A DNA stretch of 23,478 nt. It comes from B1SED10-225 sp964501415 (GTDB lineage Bacteria > Bacillota_I > Bacilli_A > Izemoplasmatales > Izemoplasmataceae). Below the pieces are notes generated by a model, which was not told the DNA's origin, did not search any database, and was given only the letters and a program-made list of their open reading frames with translations. The translations under genes and the position numbers were made by a program. This document shows positions 14,727 to 22,185 of the stretch, piece after piece. Location of the stretch: positions 1 through 23,478 of the forward strand of contig CAZCSL010000020.1 of the NCBI GenBank assembly GCA_964501415.1. Direction: 5' to 3'. Numbering within the stretch: the first letter of the stretch is position 1; the number at the start of each line of letters is the position of its first letter.

Positions 14727-15593
14727 GTGCGTTCACAAAAAACATTTGTCGAAGATAGGCCTATTCTTTACCTAGTTGCCACGCCGATTGGGCATTTGGA
14801 TGATTTTTCCAAACGCGCAATAGATACGCTTCAAGACGTAGAGGTTATTTTTGCAGAAGATACTAGAACCAGTGGTAAATTGTTAAAACACTATAATATC
14901 AACACCCCTTTAAAAAGTTTTCACAAGTTTAACGAATCCACGCAAATTAAAGAAGTAGTAGATATGATGAAAAAACATCATAAAGTAGCTTTAATCAGTG
15001 ATGCTGGCTCTCCGCTCATTAGTGATCCCGGAGAATCCTTGGTAAAAGCCGTTAAAAATGAAGGCTATCACATCAGTACCATACCCGGACCAACCGCTTT
15101 GATTTCTGCGGTGACCATCAGTGAAATAGTTACCCATCCGTTTATATTTTTCGGTTTTTTACCTCAAAAAAACACGGAACGAAAAAAAGCACTAAATCTA
15201 CTTAAAACGCTGCCCTATACCCTTATATTTTATGAAGCGCCCCATCGTTTGAGTAAGACGCTGAGTAGTCTCTTTGAGTATTTTGGTTCTAGAAAAGTAA
15301 CTATCGCAAGAGAGATGACGAAAATGTATGAAGAGATTATAGAAACCACTCTTGATGAAGTTAGTGAAAAACCCTTGGAACTCAAAGGCGAGATTGTCCT
15401 TATCGTTGAAGGGGCACAAAAGGACATCTCATTGAGTGAGGATGACATGATTGAGCATGTTCAACTATTGCTAGAAGATGGATTCAGCGAAATGGAAGCT
15501 ATAAAAAAAGTAGCTAAAGCCAGAAAGCTCAAAAAAAATACCGTCTATATGGCGTACCAAACTTATAAAAAGCGCACCACGAATGATATTTAG
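14727..15593 (+). CDS. rsmI: 16S rRNA (cytidine(1402)-2'-O)-methyltransferase RsmI
   Basis: Uses S-adenosylmethionine to methylate the ribose of C1402 in the decoding centre. The 288 residues show the tetrapyrrole-methylase-type fold: YLVATPIGHLDD (15-26), AEDTRTSGKLL (43-53), LISDAGSPLISDPG (89-102), TIPGPTALISAV and FFGFLPQK, all diagnostic of RsmI. The start is GTG at 14727, with GAGG at 14716-14719 giving 7 nt spacing. In Bacillus the gene also lies between yaaT and metS, but yabA and other small genes found there are missing here. Confidence 0.95.
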   Translation: MRSQKTFVEDRPILYLVATPIGHLDDFSKRAIDTLQDVEVIFAEDTRTSGKLLKHYNINTPLKSFHKFNESTQIKEVVDMMKKHHKVALISDAGSPLISDPGESLVKAVKNEGYHISTIPGPTALISAVTISEIVTHPFIFFGFLPQKNTERKKALNLLKTLPYTLIFYEAPHRLSKTLSSLFEYFGSRKVTIAREMTKMYEEIIETTLDEVSEKPLELKGEIVLIVEGAQKDISLSEDDMIEHVQLLLEDGFSEMEAIKKVAKARKLKKNTVYMAYQTYKKRTTNDI

Positions 15594-15604
15594 GAGTGAA
15601 AACC

Positions 15605-17542
15605 ATGAGTAAAAAAACTTATTACATAACAACCCCCATCTATTATCCAAGTGGGAAACTGCATATTGGAAATACTTATACTACGGTCTTTTGTGATGCA
15701 TTAAGACGGTATAAGGATTTAAGAGGTTATGATACTTATTACCTTACGGGTATGGATGAACACGGCAAGAAGATTGAAACGGTTGCCGAGGAAAGAAATG
15801 TTAGTCCTATTGATCATGTCAACCAAATGGCTGAAGAAACAAGAGCATTGTGGGACCGCTTGGAAATATCTTATGATGATTTTATCAGAACTACGGAAAA
15901 ACGCCATAAAACCGTTGTTCAAAAAATCTTTGAACAACTTTTGGAACAAGGCGATATATATTTAGGTCATTATGAAGGCTATTACTGTATGCCTTGTGAG
16001 TCTTTTTTTACAGAAAGTCAATTAGGGGATAACAATACTTGTCCTGATTGTGGTCGAGAGACAGATTTGTTGGAAGAAGAATCTTATTTTTTACGGTTAA
16101 GTAAATACCAAAAGAAACTACTTAATTTTATCGAAGAAAACCCTTCGTTTATCACGCCAGAAAGTCGCCGAAAAGAAGTTATGAATTTTGTGAAGCAAGG
16201 CTTAAACGACCTAAGCGTTTCAAGGACTACGTTTGATTGGGGCATCAAAGTTATCTCAAACCCTAAACACGTTGTGTATGTTTGGATTGATGCTTTATCT
16301 AACTATATTAGTGCTTTAGGTTATGGAACCGAGCAGGATGGAAAATTCCAACATTATTGGCATGGCGATGAAGTTGTGCATGTTACAGGAAAAGACATAC
16401 TGCGTTTCCATGCTATATACTGGCCGATCTTATTGATGGCTTTGGATATTCCGATTAACTTTAGGTTACATGCCCATGGTTTTTATCAAGGTAAAGATGG
16501 TAAAATGAGCAAATCTAAAGGCAGTTTGGTTTATCCAGATACCATCATTAATCGCTATGGTTTGGATGAGTTACGTTATTTCTTATTACGTGAATTACCT
16601 TATGGTGGAGATGGCATTTTTTCACCCGATAGTTTTATTGACCGCATCAATTATGATTTAGCTAATGACTTTGGGAACCTATTGAATCGCACCATTTCGA
16701 TGATTAATAAATATTTTGAAGGCTGTATTATCCGCCAAGATGATATCACGCATGAATATGATCAATCACTTGAAGATTTGGTGGTTGAAACGATTAAGAA
16801 CTATGAAGAAAACATGGAACAATTCAAAGTTAGTGAAGCGGTTAAAGGCTTATGGCGATTGATATCTAGAACCAACAAATATATCGATGAAACGACCCCC
16901 TGGATTTTGGCTAAGGACGACAATAAGAAAGCATCCTTAGAAAACGTCATGTACCATTTGGCGGAAAGCTTGCGTATAGTAGGTATATTGTTGAAACCAT
17001 TATTGCTCAACGCGTCTGAAGACTTATTCAAACAACTTGGTGTAGGTGAAAAAGATCAAACCTGGCAATCCTTAATTTTCGGAGAAAAAGCAGAGTATAA
17101 TGTGGTCAAAAAGCCGACACCTTTGTTCCCAAGATTAGATGCAGAAGTAGAAACCAAAGCGCTAACTGATATTATTAGAGGGGATGATGATCCAGATATT
17201 ACCCCGGTTGATGAAGAAAATTTAGCGACAATAGATGATTTTAATAAGTTGGATATGCGTATTGGGAAAGTGCTTTCTGCAAAATACCATCCCAATGCGG
17301 ATAAATTATTGGTGATAAAAGTCGATACAGGTGAAGCAGAACCGCGCCAAATTGTGGCCGGAATTGCTAAGCACTATCAACCAGAAGCGTTGGTTGATAA
17401 AAAAGTAGTTGTAATCGTAAATTTAAAACCGGTTTCTTTACGGGGTGAACAAAGTGAAGGTATGTTGTTGGCCGCTTCAAATAAAGATTCCTTGGAGGTT
17501 TTAACGGTTGATAATTTAAACCCTGGAGACAGCGTTCAATAA
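15605..17542 (+). CDS. metG: Methionyl-tRNA synthetase with C-terminal tRNA-binding domain
   Basis: Class I synthetase charging initiator and elongator tRNA-Met. The 645-residue product has HIGN (20-23), a zinc knuckle C128, C131, C146, C149, and KMSKSKG (300-306). An anticodon-binding helical domain follows, and the last 100 residues are an OB-fold tRNA-binding domain (DFNKLDMRIGKVLSAKYHPN and RGEQSEGMLLAA), as in Bacillus. ATG 15605 is preferred because AGGAG at 15592-15596 is 8 nt away; an in-frame GTG at 15596 overlaps that site. It follows rsmI after 11 nt. No T-box leader precedes it. No convincing terminator follows; the rplM promoter begins 23 nt after the stop. Confidence 0.96.
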   Translation: MSKKTYYITTPIYYPSGKLHIGNTYTTVFCDALRRYKDLRGYDTYYLTGMDEHGKKIETVAEERNVSPIDHVNQMAEETRALWDRLEISYDDFIRTTEKRHKTVVQKIFEQLLEQGDIYLGHYEGYYCMPCESFFTESQLGDNNTCPDCGRETDLLEEESYFLRLSKYQKKLLNFIEENPSFITPESRRKEVMNFVKQGLNDLSVSRTTFDWGIKVISNPKHVVYVWIDALSNYISALGYGTEQDGKFQHYWHGDEVVHVTGKDILRFHAIYWPILLMALDIPINFRLHAHGFYQGKDGKMSKSKGSLVYPDTIINRYGLDELRYFLLRELPYGGDGIFSPDSFIDRINYDLANDFGNLLNRTISMINKYFEGCIIRQDDITHEYDQSLEDLVVETIKNYEENMEQFKVSEAVKGLWRLISRTNKYIDETTPWILAKDDNKKASLENVMYHLAESLRIVGILLKPLLLNASEDLFKQLGVGEKDQTWQSLIFGEKAEYNVVKKPTPLFPRLDAEVETKALTDIIRGDDDPDITPVDEENLATIDDFNKLDMRIGKVLSAKYHPNADKLLVIKVDTGEAEPRQIVAGIAKHYQPEALVDKKVVVIVNLKPVSLRGEQSEGMLLAASNKDSLEVLTVDNLNPGDSVQ

Positions 17543-17565
17543 CTGTAAAAAAACCTTTAAATAGT

Positions 17566-17594
17566 TTGACATTTTAGGGCAAATAAGCTATTAT
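17566..17594 (+). promoter_or_regulatory. Promoter of rplM-rpsI (consensus sigma-A type)
   Basis: TTGACA (17566-17571), a 17-nt spacer, and TATTAT (17589-17594). This is the closest match to the vegetative consensus in the window, as expected for a highly expressed ribosomal operon. The predicted start lies at about 17599-17602. Confidence 0.85.
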
Positions 17595-17598
17595 ATAC

Positions 17599-17656
17599 GT
17601 CGGTACATTTTTAAGAATCTCCCTTATAGCCCGACTATGAGAAAAATAATAGGAGG
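17599..17656 (+). promoter_or_regulatory. rplM leader, possible L13 autoregulatory structure
   Basis: The roughly 65-nt leader can fold: GTCGG (17599-17603) pairs with CCGAC (17631-17635) and an inner TAAG (17612-17615) with CTTA (17623-17626). CTCC at 17619-17622 could alternatively pair with GGAG of the ribosome binding site (17652-17655). An L13 leader is a known class of autoregulatory structure upstream of rplM-rpsI in low-GC Gram-positives. The place and size fit that class, but I cannot align it to the model, so the assignment is an inference. Confidence 0.5.
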
Positions 17657-17665
17657 CTACGCACT

Positions 17666-18100
17666 ATGAAAACATACATGGCGAACAACCAAACAGTTGA
17701 ACGCAAGTGGTTTGTTGTTGATGCTAAAGGTCAAAGACTTGGGCGCTTATCAACCGAAGTCGCGACATTATTACGCGGAAAACATAAACCAACCTTTACT
17801 CCACATATTGATGCTGGAGACTATGTCATTATTATCAATGCCAAGGACGTTGAGCTCACTGGTAAGAAATGGCAACAAAAGAAATATTATACTCACTCGC
17901 AATATCCTGGTGCACTAAAAGAAACTACCGCCGCGGTTATGAATGAAAGACATCCATGCCGTATGGTAGAACTTGCTGTTAAAGGCATGTTACCCAAAAA
18001 CAAACTCGGTCGTCAAATGGGTAAAAAACTATTCGTTTATGAAACTTCAGAACACCCCCACCAAGCACAACAACCTGAAGTTTTCGAGTTGAAAGGTTAG
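17666..18100 (+). CDS. rplM: 50S ribosomal protein L13
   Basis: Early-assembly protein of the large subunit. The 144 residues begin MKTYMANNQTVERKWFVVDA and have the L13 blocks KGQRLGRLSTEVATLLRGKH, YVIIINAKDVELTGKKW, MLPKNKLGRQMGKKLFVY and EHPHQAQQPEVFELKG at the end. AGGAGG (17651-17656) is 9 nt before the chosen ATG; the next ATG (17678) would leave too long a gap. In Bacillus rplM-rpsI follows truA directly; here a 7-kb block is interposed. Confidence 0.98.
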   Translation: MKTYMANNQTVERKWFVVDAKGQRLGRLSTEVATLLRGKHKPTFTPHIDAGDYVIIINAKDVELTGKKWQQKKYYTHSQYPGALKETTAAVMNERHPCRMVELAVKGMLPKNKLGRQMGKKLFVYETSEHPHQAQQPEVFELKG

Positions 18101-18112
18101 GAGGCAATAATT

Positions 18113-18508
18113 ATGGCTGAAGCTGTTAGTTATATCGGCACAGGACGCCGTAAAAACTCAATTGCGCGTATCATTATGAAGCCCGGTAAAGGGACTATTA
18201 CCATTAATGGTCGTTCTTTTGAGGATTATATTCCGTCTGCTGCGATTCGTCTTGATGTCTTCCAACCCCTTGAATTAACCGAAAACCAAAAGACTTTTGA
18301 TATTCAGGTAACCGTTACGGGTGGAGGTATTAATGGTCAAGCGGGCGCTATTCGCTTAGGCATTGCGCGTGCATTGCTTCAAGTGAATGATGATTACCGC
18401 AAGCCTTTAAAGAAAGCCGGATTGCTGACCAGAGATCCGCGTAAGATTGAACGTAAGAAATACGGCTTGAGAAAAGCACGCCGTGCACCACAATTCTCTA
18501 AACGTTAA
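18113..18508 (+). CDS. rpsI: 30S ribosomal protein S9
   Basis: Small-subunit head protein whose C-terminal tail reaches the P-site tRNA. The 131 residues contain SYIGTGRRKNSIARIIMKPG, the TVTGGGINGQAGAIRLGIAR block and the end LLTRDPRKIERKKYGLRKAR...FSKR, with the invariant terminal SKR. Length is normal. An AGGAGG ribosome binding site overlaps the rplM stop, the two genes being a conserved pair. Confidence 0.98.
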   Translation: MAEAVSYIGTGRRKNSIARIIMKPGKGTITINGRSFEDYIPSAAIRLDVFQPLELTENQKTFDIQVTVTGGGINGQAGAIRLGIARALLQVNDDYRKPLKKAGLLTRDPRKIERKKYGLRKARRAPQFSKR

Positions 18509-18516
18509 TATTTCGA

Positions 18517-18547
18517 TAAAAGGCACAATTTATATTGTGCTTTTTTT
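18517..18547 (+). terminator. Intrinsic terminator after rpsI
   Basis: GCACAAT (18523-18529) pairs with ATTGTGC (18534-18540) across a 4-nt loop, extended by A/T pairs, and is followed by seven T. The 3' arm and T run are then repeated at 18553-18575 (separate entry). Confidence 0.9.
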
Positions 18548-18575
18548 ATGTGTTATATTGTGCTTTTTTTATGTA
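18530..18575 (+). repeat. Tandem 23-bp duplication of the terminator 3' arm and T tract
   Basis: Two adjacent 23-bp copies (18530-18552 and 18553-18575) differ only at the last base. Each contains TTATATTGTGC followed by seven T and ATGT. Either copy of ATTGTGC can pair with the single upstream GCACAAT, so the locus has two alternative termination points from one 5' arm. This most likely arose by replication slippage. Confidence 0.88.
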
Positions 18576-18578
18576 TGC

Positions 18579-18607
18579 TTGAGACTCAAGGAAAAATCAT
18601 CTATAAT
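18579..18607 (+). promoter_or_regulatory. Promoter of gltX, with a dyad over the -35
   Basis: TTGAGA (18579-18584), 17-nt spacer, TATAAT (18602-18607). The start is predicted near 18614, leaving a leader of about 25 nt. A perfect palindrome, CTTGAG-A-CTCAAG (18578-18590), covers the -35 hexamer and could bind a regulator, though a 13-nt dyad of this kind may be chance. Confidence 0.82.
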
Positions 18608-18638
18608 AGACTAGAAAAACTTTATGGAGGAAACCATC

Positions 18639-20063
18639 ATGTCAGTTAGAGTTAGATACGCTCCAAGCCCTACAGGATATTTACATATAGGTAATGCTAG
18701 AACGGCTCTTTTTAACTATCTTTTTGCTAAAAAGCATAAAGGAACCTTTATCGTGAGGATTGAGGATACCGATACAAAACGTAATGTAAAAGAGGGGATT
18801 GAAAATCAACTCAGCCATTTAAAGTGGTTAGGTATCGATTGGGATGAATCGATTGATAAGCCAGGAGACTATGGTCCCTATCAACAACTAGAGCGTTTAG
18901 ATATTTATCAAAAGTATGCAAACATGCTGTTGGAAAAAGGATTAGCCTACAAGTGTTACTGCAGTGCAGCAGAACTTGAAGAAGAACGAAAAAAAATGAA
19001 GGCTAGTGGCGCTTCAAACTTACATTATTCACGAAAATGCCTTGGAAAACCTGATCAAGAAGGTCCATATACCATTCGCTTCAAAGTGCCTGATGAACAA
19101 ACTTATACGTTTGATGATATCGTTAAAGGTCAGGTGAGTTTTAAGAGTGAAGATATTGGTGATTGGGTCATCCTAAAGAGAAATGGTATACCTACTTATA
19201 ACTTTGCTTGTGCAATAGATGATCATCTTATGGAGATTTCACATGTTTTAAGAGGTGAAGACCATATCACTAATACCCCTAAGCAACTCATGGTTATGGA
19301 TACTTTTAAGTGGTCTTATCCACGCTATGGACATATGACGCTCATCGTTAATGAAAATCATAAGAAACTGTCCAAAAGAGATCAATCCATCATTCAATAC
19401 ATTGAACAATATGTGCAAATGGGCTTTTTGAGCGAAGCCATGTTCAATTTCATATCTTTATTGGGATGGTCACCTAGAAGCGACCAAGAAGTGCTTTCTA
19501 AAAACGAACTTATTGAACTGTTCGATGAACGACACCTATCAACTTCACCCGCTACTTTTGATAAAGAAAAATTGCATTACATAAATAATCAATACATGAA
19601 GAACTTATCTGTATCAGAAACCTTATCGTTATGCATGCCTTATTTAAAAGAAGCAAAGATAGGGGAAAATCAAGATTCTAAATGGTTTGAAAGTTTGGTT
19701 ACCGTCTTTAAGGATCGCTTGGTTTATGGAAAACAAATCGTAAGCCTTTATCATGAATTTTTTAATCAACCCTTTAATGTGGACAAAGAAGCCTTAGCGT
19801 TTATCAAACAAGAAGGCGTCAAAACGTTGTTAGAGGTTTTTAAAACTAAGTTAACTGATCTAGAAGAAATTCAACCTGAAACGCTCAAACAGTTAATCAA
19901 AGAAAGTGGTAAAGAAACCAATATGAAAGGCAAAATGCTATTCATGCCGATAAGAATCGCAGTCAGTGGTTCCATGCATGGTCCTGATTTGCCTCAAATG
20001 ATGAATTTGATGGGTAAAAACTTACTTTTGGATCGATTAAAAAATGTAATTGGCTTAATTTAG
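18639..20063 (+). CDS. gltX: Glutamyl-tRNA synthetase
   Basis: Class I synthetase charging tRNA-Glu. The 474-residue product has YAPSPTGYLHIGNARTALFN (HIGN at 16-19), RIEDTD (40-45), a zinc-site-like cluster C106, C108, C134 and KLSKR (243-247; the GluRS form of KMSKS), followed by the helical anticodon-binding region. ATG 18639 is chosen because GGAGG (18626-18630) lies 8 nt upstream; an in-frame ATG at 18624 overlaps that site. If the genome lacks GlnRS this enzyme would also charge tRNA-Gln for the GatCAB route, which the window cannot decide. No T-box precedes it. The csp promoter follows at once. Confidence 0.95.
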   Translation: MSVRVRYAPSPTGYLHIGNARTALFNYLFAKKHKGTFIVRIEDTDTKRNVKEGIENQLSHLKWLGIDWDESIDKPGDYGPYQQLERLDIYQKYANMLLEKGLAYKCYCSAAELEEERKKMKASGASNLHYSRKCLGKPDQEGPYTIRFKVPDEQTYTFDDIVKGQVSFKSEDIGDWVILKRNGIPTYNFACAIDDHLMEISHVLRGEDHITNTPKQLMVMDTFKWSYPRYGHMTLIVNENHKKLSKRDQSIIQYIEQYVQMGFLSEAMFNFISLLGWSPRSDQEVLSKNELIELFDERHLSTSPATFDKEKLHYINNQYMKNLSVSETLSLCMPYLKEAKIGENQDSKWFESLVTVFKDRLVYGKQIVSLYHEFFNQPFNVDKEALAFIKQEGVKTLLEVFKTKLTDLEEIQPETLKQLIKESGKETNMKGKMLFMPIRIAVSGSMHGPDLPQMMNLMGKNLLLDRLKNVIGLI

Positions 20064-20072
20064 GGAAAATAT

Positions 20073-20101
20073 TTGCAATTTTATTTTCATCATTGTATAA
20101 T
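20073..20101 (+). promoter_or_regulatory. Promoter of the cold-shock protein gene
   Basis: TTGCAA (20073-20078), 17-nt spacer, TATAAT (20096-20101), starting 10 nt after the gltX stop. The predicted leader is only about 30 nt, unlike the long structured 5' leaders of enteric cspA genes. Confidence 0.85.
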
Positions 20102-20137
20102 GACGGTATCAAAAAGAAAAAGGAGATTTTTAGTTAC

Positions 20138-20338
20138 ATGACTGGAACAGTAAAATGGTTTAATTCTGAAAAAGGCTACGGGTTTATTACATCAGACGAA
20201 GGTAATGATATTTTCGTCCACTATAGCGCGATTAATCAAGAAGGTTTTAAAACCTTAAACGAAGGCGACAAAGTTGAATTTGAAGTCGTCGAAGGCGATC
20301 GTGGACCTCAAGCGTCAAACGTAGAAAAAATTTCATGA
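20138..20338 (+). CDS. Cold-shock domain RNA chaperone (CspA family)
   Basis: A 66-residue single cold-shock domain that binds single-stranded RNA/DNA and melts RNA structure. It has TVKWFNSEKGYGFITSD with RNP1 (KGYGFI) and RNP2 (DIFVHYSAI), and the end GDRGPQASNVEKIS. Length is normal. AAAGGAG (20119-20125) is the only ribosome binding site and lies 12 nt before the ATG, longer than in neighbouring genes. The gene is monocistronic, with its own promoter and a terminator. Which Csp paralogue it is cannot be told. Confidence 0.96.
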   Translation: MTGTVKWFNSEKGYGFITSDEGNDIFVHYSAINQEGFKTLNEGDKVEFEVVEGDRGPQASNVEKIS

Positions 20339-20350
20339 ATTAACAGTTGA

Positions 20351-20379
20351 AGCAGGAGCATAAGCCTCCTGCTTTTTTT
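20351..20379 (+). terminator. Intrinsic terminator after csp
   Basis: AGCAGGAG (20351-20358) pairs perfectly with CTCCTGCT (20366-20373) over a 7-nt loop, followed by a run of T to 20379. It isolates csp from cysS. Confidence 0.93.
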
Positions 20380-20401
20380 GGATAAATATTCGGCGTTTAC
20401 G

Positions 20402-20430
20402 TTTATCAAAAGCCGAGGATATGATACAAT
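20402..20430 (+). promoter_or_regulatory. Promoter of the cysS-mrnC operon
   Basis: TGATACAAT (20422-20430) is an extended -10 with one mismatch; TTTATC (20402-20407), 17 nt upstream of TACAAT, is a weak -35. The start would be near 20437, only about 30 nt before cysS, which leaves no room for a T-box. Confidence 0.6.
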
Positions 20431-20467
20431 AATTATGCTTTATAAGAACAAGGAAAAGGTGAAGTAT

Positions 20468-21802
20468 ATGAGAATTTTTAATTCACTGACAAATCGCGTT
20501 GAAGCGTTCAAACCCATACACAAAGATACCGTCAATATGTATGTATGTGGTCCGACCGTCTATAACTACATTCATATCGGCAATGCTAGGCCGGTTATCT
20601 TTTTTGATGTGGTCAGAAGATACTTTGAATACAAAGGCTATACGGTCAATTTTGTATCGAATTTTACCGATGTCGACGATAAAGTGATCACAAAAGCGAT
20701 TGAAGATGAAATGGCAGAAACAGAAGTAGCTGAAAAATTCATCAAGGCTTTTTATCAAGACGCTGCTAGGGTAGGGAGTTCGACCAAATATTTAGCGCCT
20801 AGAGTTACAGAATACATGAGTTCAATAATCTCGTATATTGAGCGATTGGTACAAGAGGGGTATGCTTATACCGCCGATGGTGATGTTTATTTCCGTGTGA
20901 GTAAAATCAAAGATTATGGTATATTATCAGGTCGTAAAGTTGATGATTTAATCGAAGGGGCACGGGTTGATGTAAACGTCAAAAAAGAAAACCCCCTAGA
21001 TTTTACGCTCTGGAAAAAAACTGATGTGGGTATTACTTGGCCATCTCCCTTTGGTGAAGGCCGTCCAGGCTGGCATACAGAATGCGTTGCGATGATTAAT
21101 GATATTTTTGGTGGGCCTATTGATATTCATGGTGGTGGCTCTGAAATCAAATTTCCTCATCATGAAAACGAAATCGCTCAGGCCAAAGCCTTGGACCATC
21201 ATCATATTGCGAATATTTGGATGCATAATGGTCAGCTAAATATCGATGACAAAAAAATGTCCAAAAGTGAAGGGCGTATGATTTTGGTCAAAGATTTAGA
21301 CGTGGATTATATGGGCTTTCGATTATTTACGCTAAGTACGCATTATCGTAGCCCCATCAATTATACAGATGAAGTATTAGATAGTTATGTGCGTGAATGG
21401 CAAAAAATCAGACGCGTCTATAAGCAATCATTTTATCATCTTGATCTAGCAGAGTCATTGGAAATATCTCCTGAAATCACTGAAAACCTAAAAGCGATAG
21501 AACTAAGATTTATGGATGCAATGGATGCCGATTTCAATACCGCAAACGCGATTACCGAGCTGCAAAATCTCGTCAAATACACCAATCAAACTTTGCGAAG
21601 CCATAATAGTGACAAAGCCTTAAAGGCTGCCATAGATTTATTTGATACTTTCTTTAAAATTCTAGGCCTTAATCCAGGTGTAACCCCCTTAACCACTGCA
21701 GATAGAGCAATATATATGGCTTGGGATGACGCAAGAAAGAACAAAGACTTTGATAAGGCAGACCGTCTAAGAGAAAAACTCAATGCACGGGGGATTCTTT
21801 GA
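20468..21802 (+). CDS. cysS: Cysteinyl-tRNA synthetase, short C-terminus
   Basis: Class I synthetase charging tRNA-Cys. The 444 residues show C27 in the CGPTVYN motif, HIGN (36-39), the zinc ligands C206 (WHTECVAM), H231 and E235 (FPHHENEIAQA) with C27, and KMSKSEG (263-269). The start ATG 20468 has AAGGTGA (20456-20462) close upstream; earlier in-frame codons lie in or before the promoter. The protein ends in KADRLREKLNARGIL, where relatives usually continue for about 10-20 residues, so the C-terminal tail is missing. Its stop overlaps the mrnC start (TGATG). Confidence 0.95.
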   Translation: MRIFNSLTNRVEAFKPIHKDTVNMYVCGPTVYNYIHIGNARPVIFFDVVRRYFEYKGYTVNFVSNFTDVDDKVITKAIEDEMAETEVAEKFIKAFYQDAARVGSSTKYLAPRVTEYMSSIISYIERLVQEGYAYTADGDVYFRVSKIKDYGILSGRKVDDLIEGARVDVNVKKENPLDFTLWKKTDVGITWPSPFGEGRPGWHTECVAMINDIFGGPIDIHGGGSEIKFPHHENEIAQAKALDHHHIANIWMHNGQLNIDDKKMSKSEGRMILVKDLDVDYMGFRLFTLSTHYRSPINYTDEVLDSYVREWQKIRRVYKQSFYHLDLAESLEISPEITENLKAIELRFMDAMDADFNTANAITELQNLVKYTNQTLRSHNSDKALKAAIDLFDTFFKILGLNPGVTPLTTADRAIYMAWDDARKNKDFDKADRLREKLNARGIL

Positions 21803-22161
21803 TGCTTCAGTACAATGGTTTAACCTTGGCTTATGTTGGGGATGCTATTTATGAAGGCTACATTCGGCAAAAGCTTATCGAACAAGGACATGTTCAAGTC
21901 AATATCCTACATGACAAAGCCACGGCTTATACTAGCGCCGAGGGTCAAGCCGAGGCATTAAAAAAGATAACTTCATGTTTGAGTGAAGAAGAATTGGCGG
22001 TTGTCAAGCGCGGACGCAATGCTAACAGTACTAGACGCAGTAAAAATGCATCTTTGCAAACATACAAATGGGCTACCGGTTTTGAAGCCCTGTTAGGGTA
22101 TTTATACTTGTCGGATAAAAAGACGAGATTATACGAGCTATTAGACACCAGCTTTGATTGA
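21802..22161 (+). CDS. mrnC: Mini-ribonuclease III
   Basis: Double-strand RNase of the RNase III catalytic type without a dsRNA-binding domain; in Bacillus it trims 23S rRNA precursor ends. The 119-residue product has the signature LAYVGDAIYEGYIRQKL with catalytic-type D14 and E18, the KRGRNANS segment (69-76) and FEALLGYLYL (94-103) with E95. ATG 21802 shares its A with the cysS TGA, and GGGGGA (about 21789-21794) serves as ribosome binding site, so translation is coupled to cysS. The cysS-mrnC-rlmB order is conserved in Bacillota. Confidence 0.95.
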   Translation: MLQYNGLTLAYVGDAIYEGYIRQKLIEQGHVQVNILHDKATAYTSAEGQAEALKKITSCLSEEELAVVKRGRNANSTRRSKNASLQTYKWATGFEALLGYLYLSDKKTRLYELLDTSFD

Positions 22162-22166
22162 TTCAT

Positions 22167-22185
22167 TTGGTGAAAAAATCACCAA
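22167..22185 (+). other. Intergenic hairpin between mrnC and rlmB
   Basis: TTGGTGA (22167-22173) pairs with TCACCAA (22179-22185) around a loop of five A. No T run follows, so it is not a standard terminator. The 84-nt gap also holds TACAAT at 22223-22228 as a weak -10 candidate without a -35. The hairpin might be a processing site or an mRNA stabiliser; its role is unknown. Confidence 0.5.

Noticed and set aside
15198..15448. Two minus-strand open frames inside rsmI
   Set aside because: Antisense shadows of a well-conserved gene with no promoter or ribosome binding site; the same applies to the other minus-strand frames in rpsE, metG, cysS and ecfT.
17543..17570. Possible terminator after metG (AAAC...GTTT)
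   Set aside because: Only four weak base pairs and no T tract in the right place; the metG transcript probably reads into rplM.
20378..20467. Upstream in-frame extension of cysS to a TTG at 20378
   Set aside because: It would place the start in the csp terminator T run and upstream of the cysS -10; ATG 20468 begins at the conserved N-terminus.
22167..22185. Hairpin after mrnC as a rho-independent terminator
   Set aside because: No T run follows on either strand in the needed position; listed as an unexplained hairpin instead.
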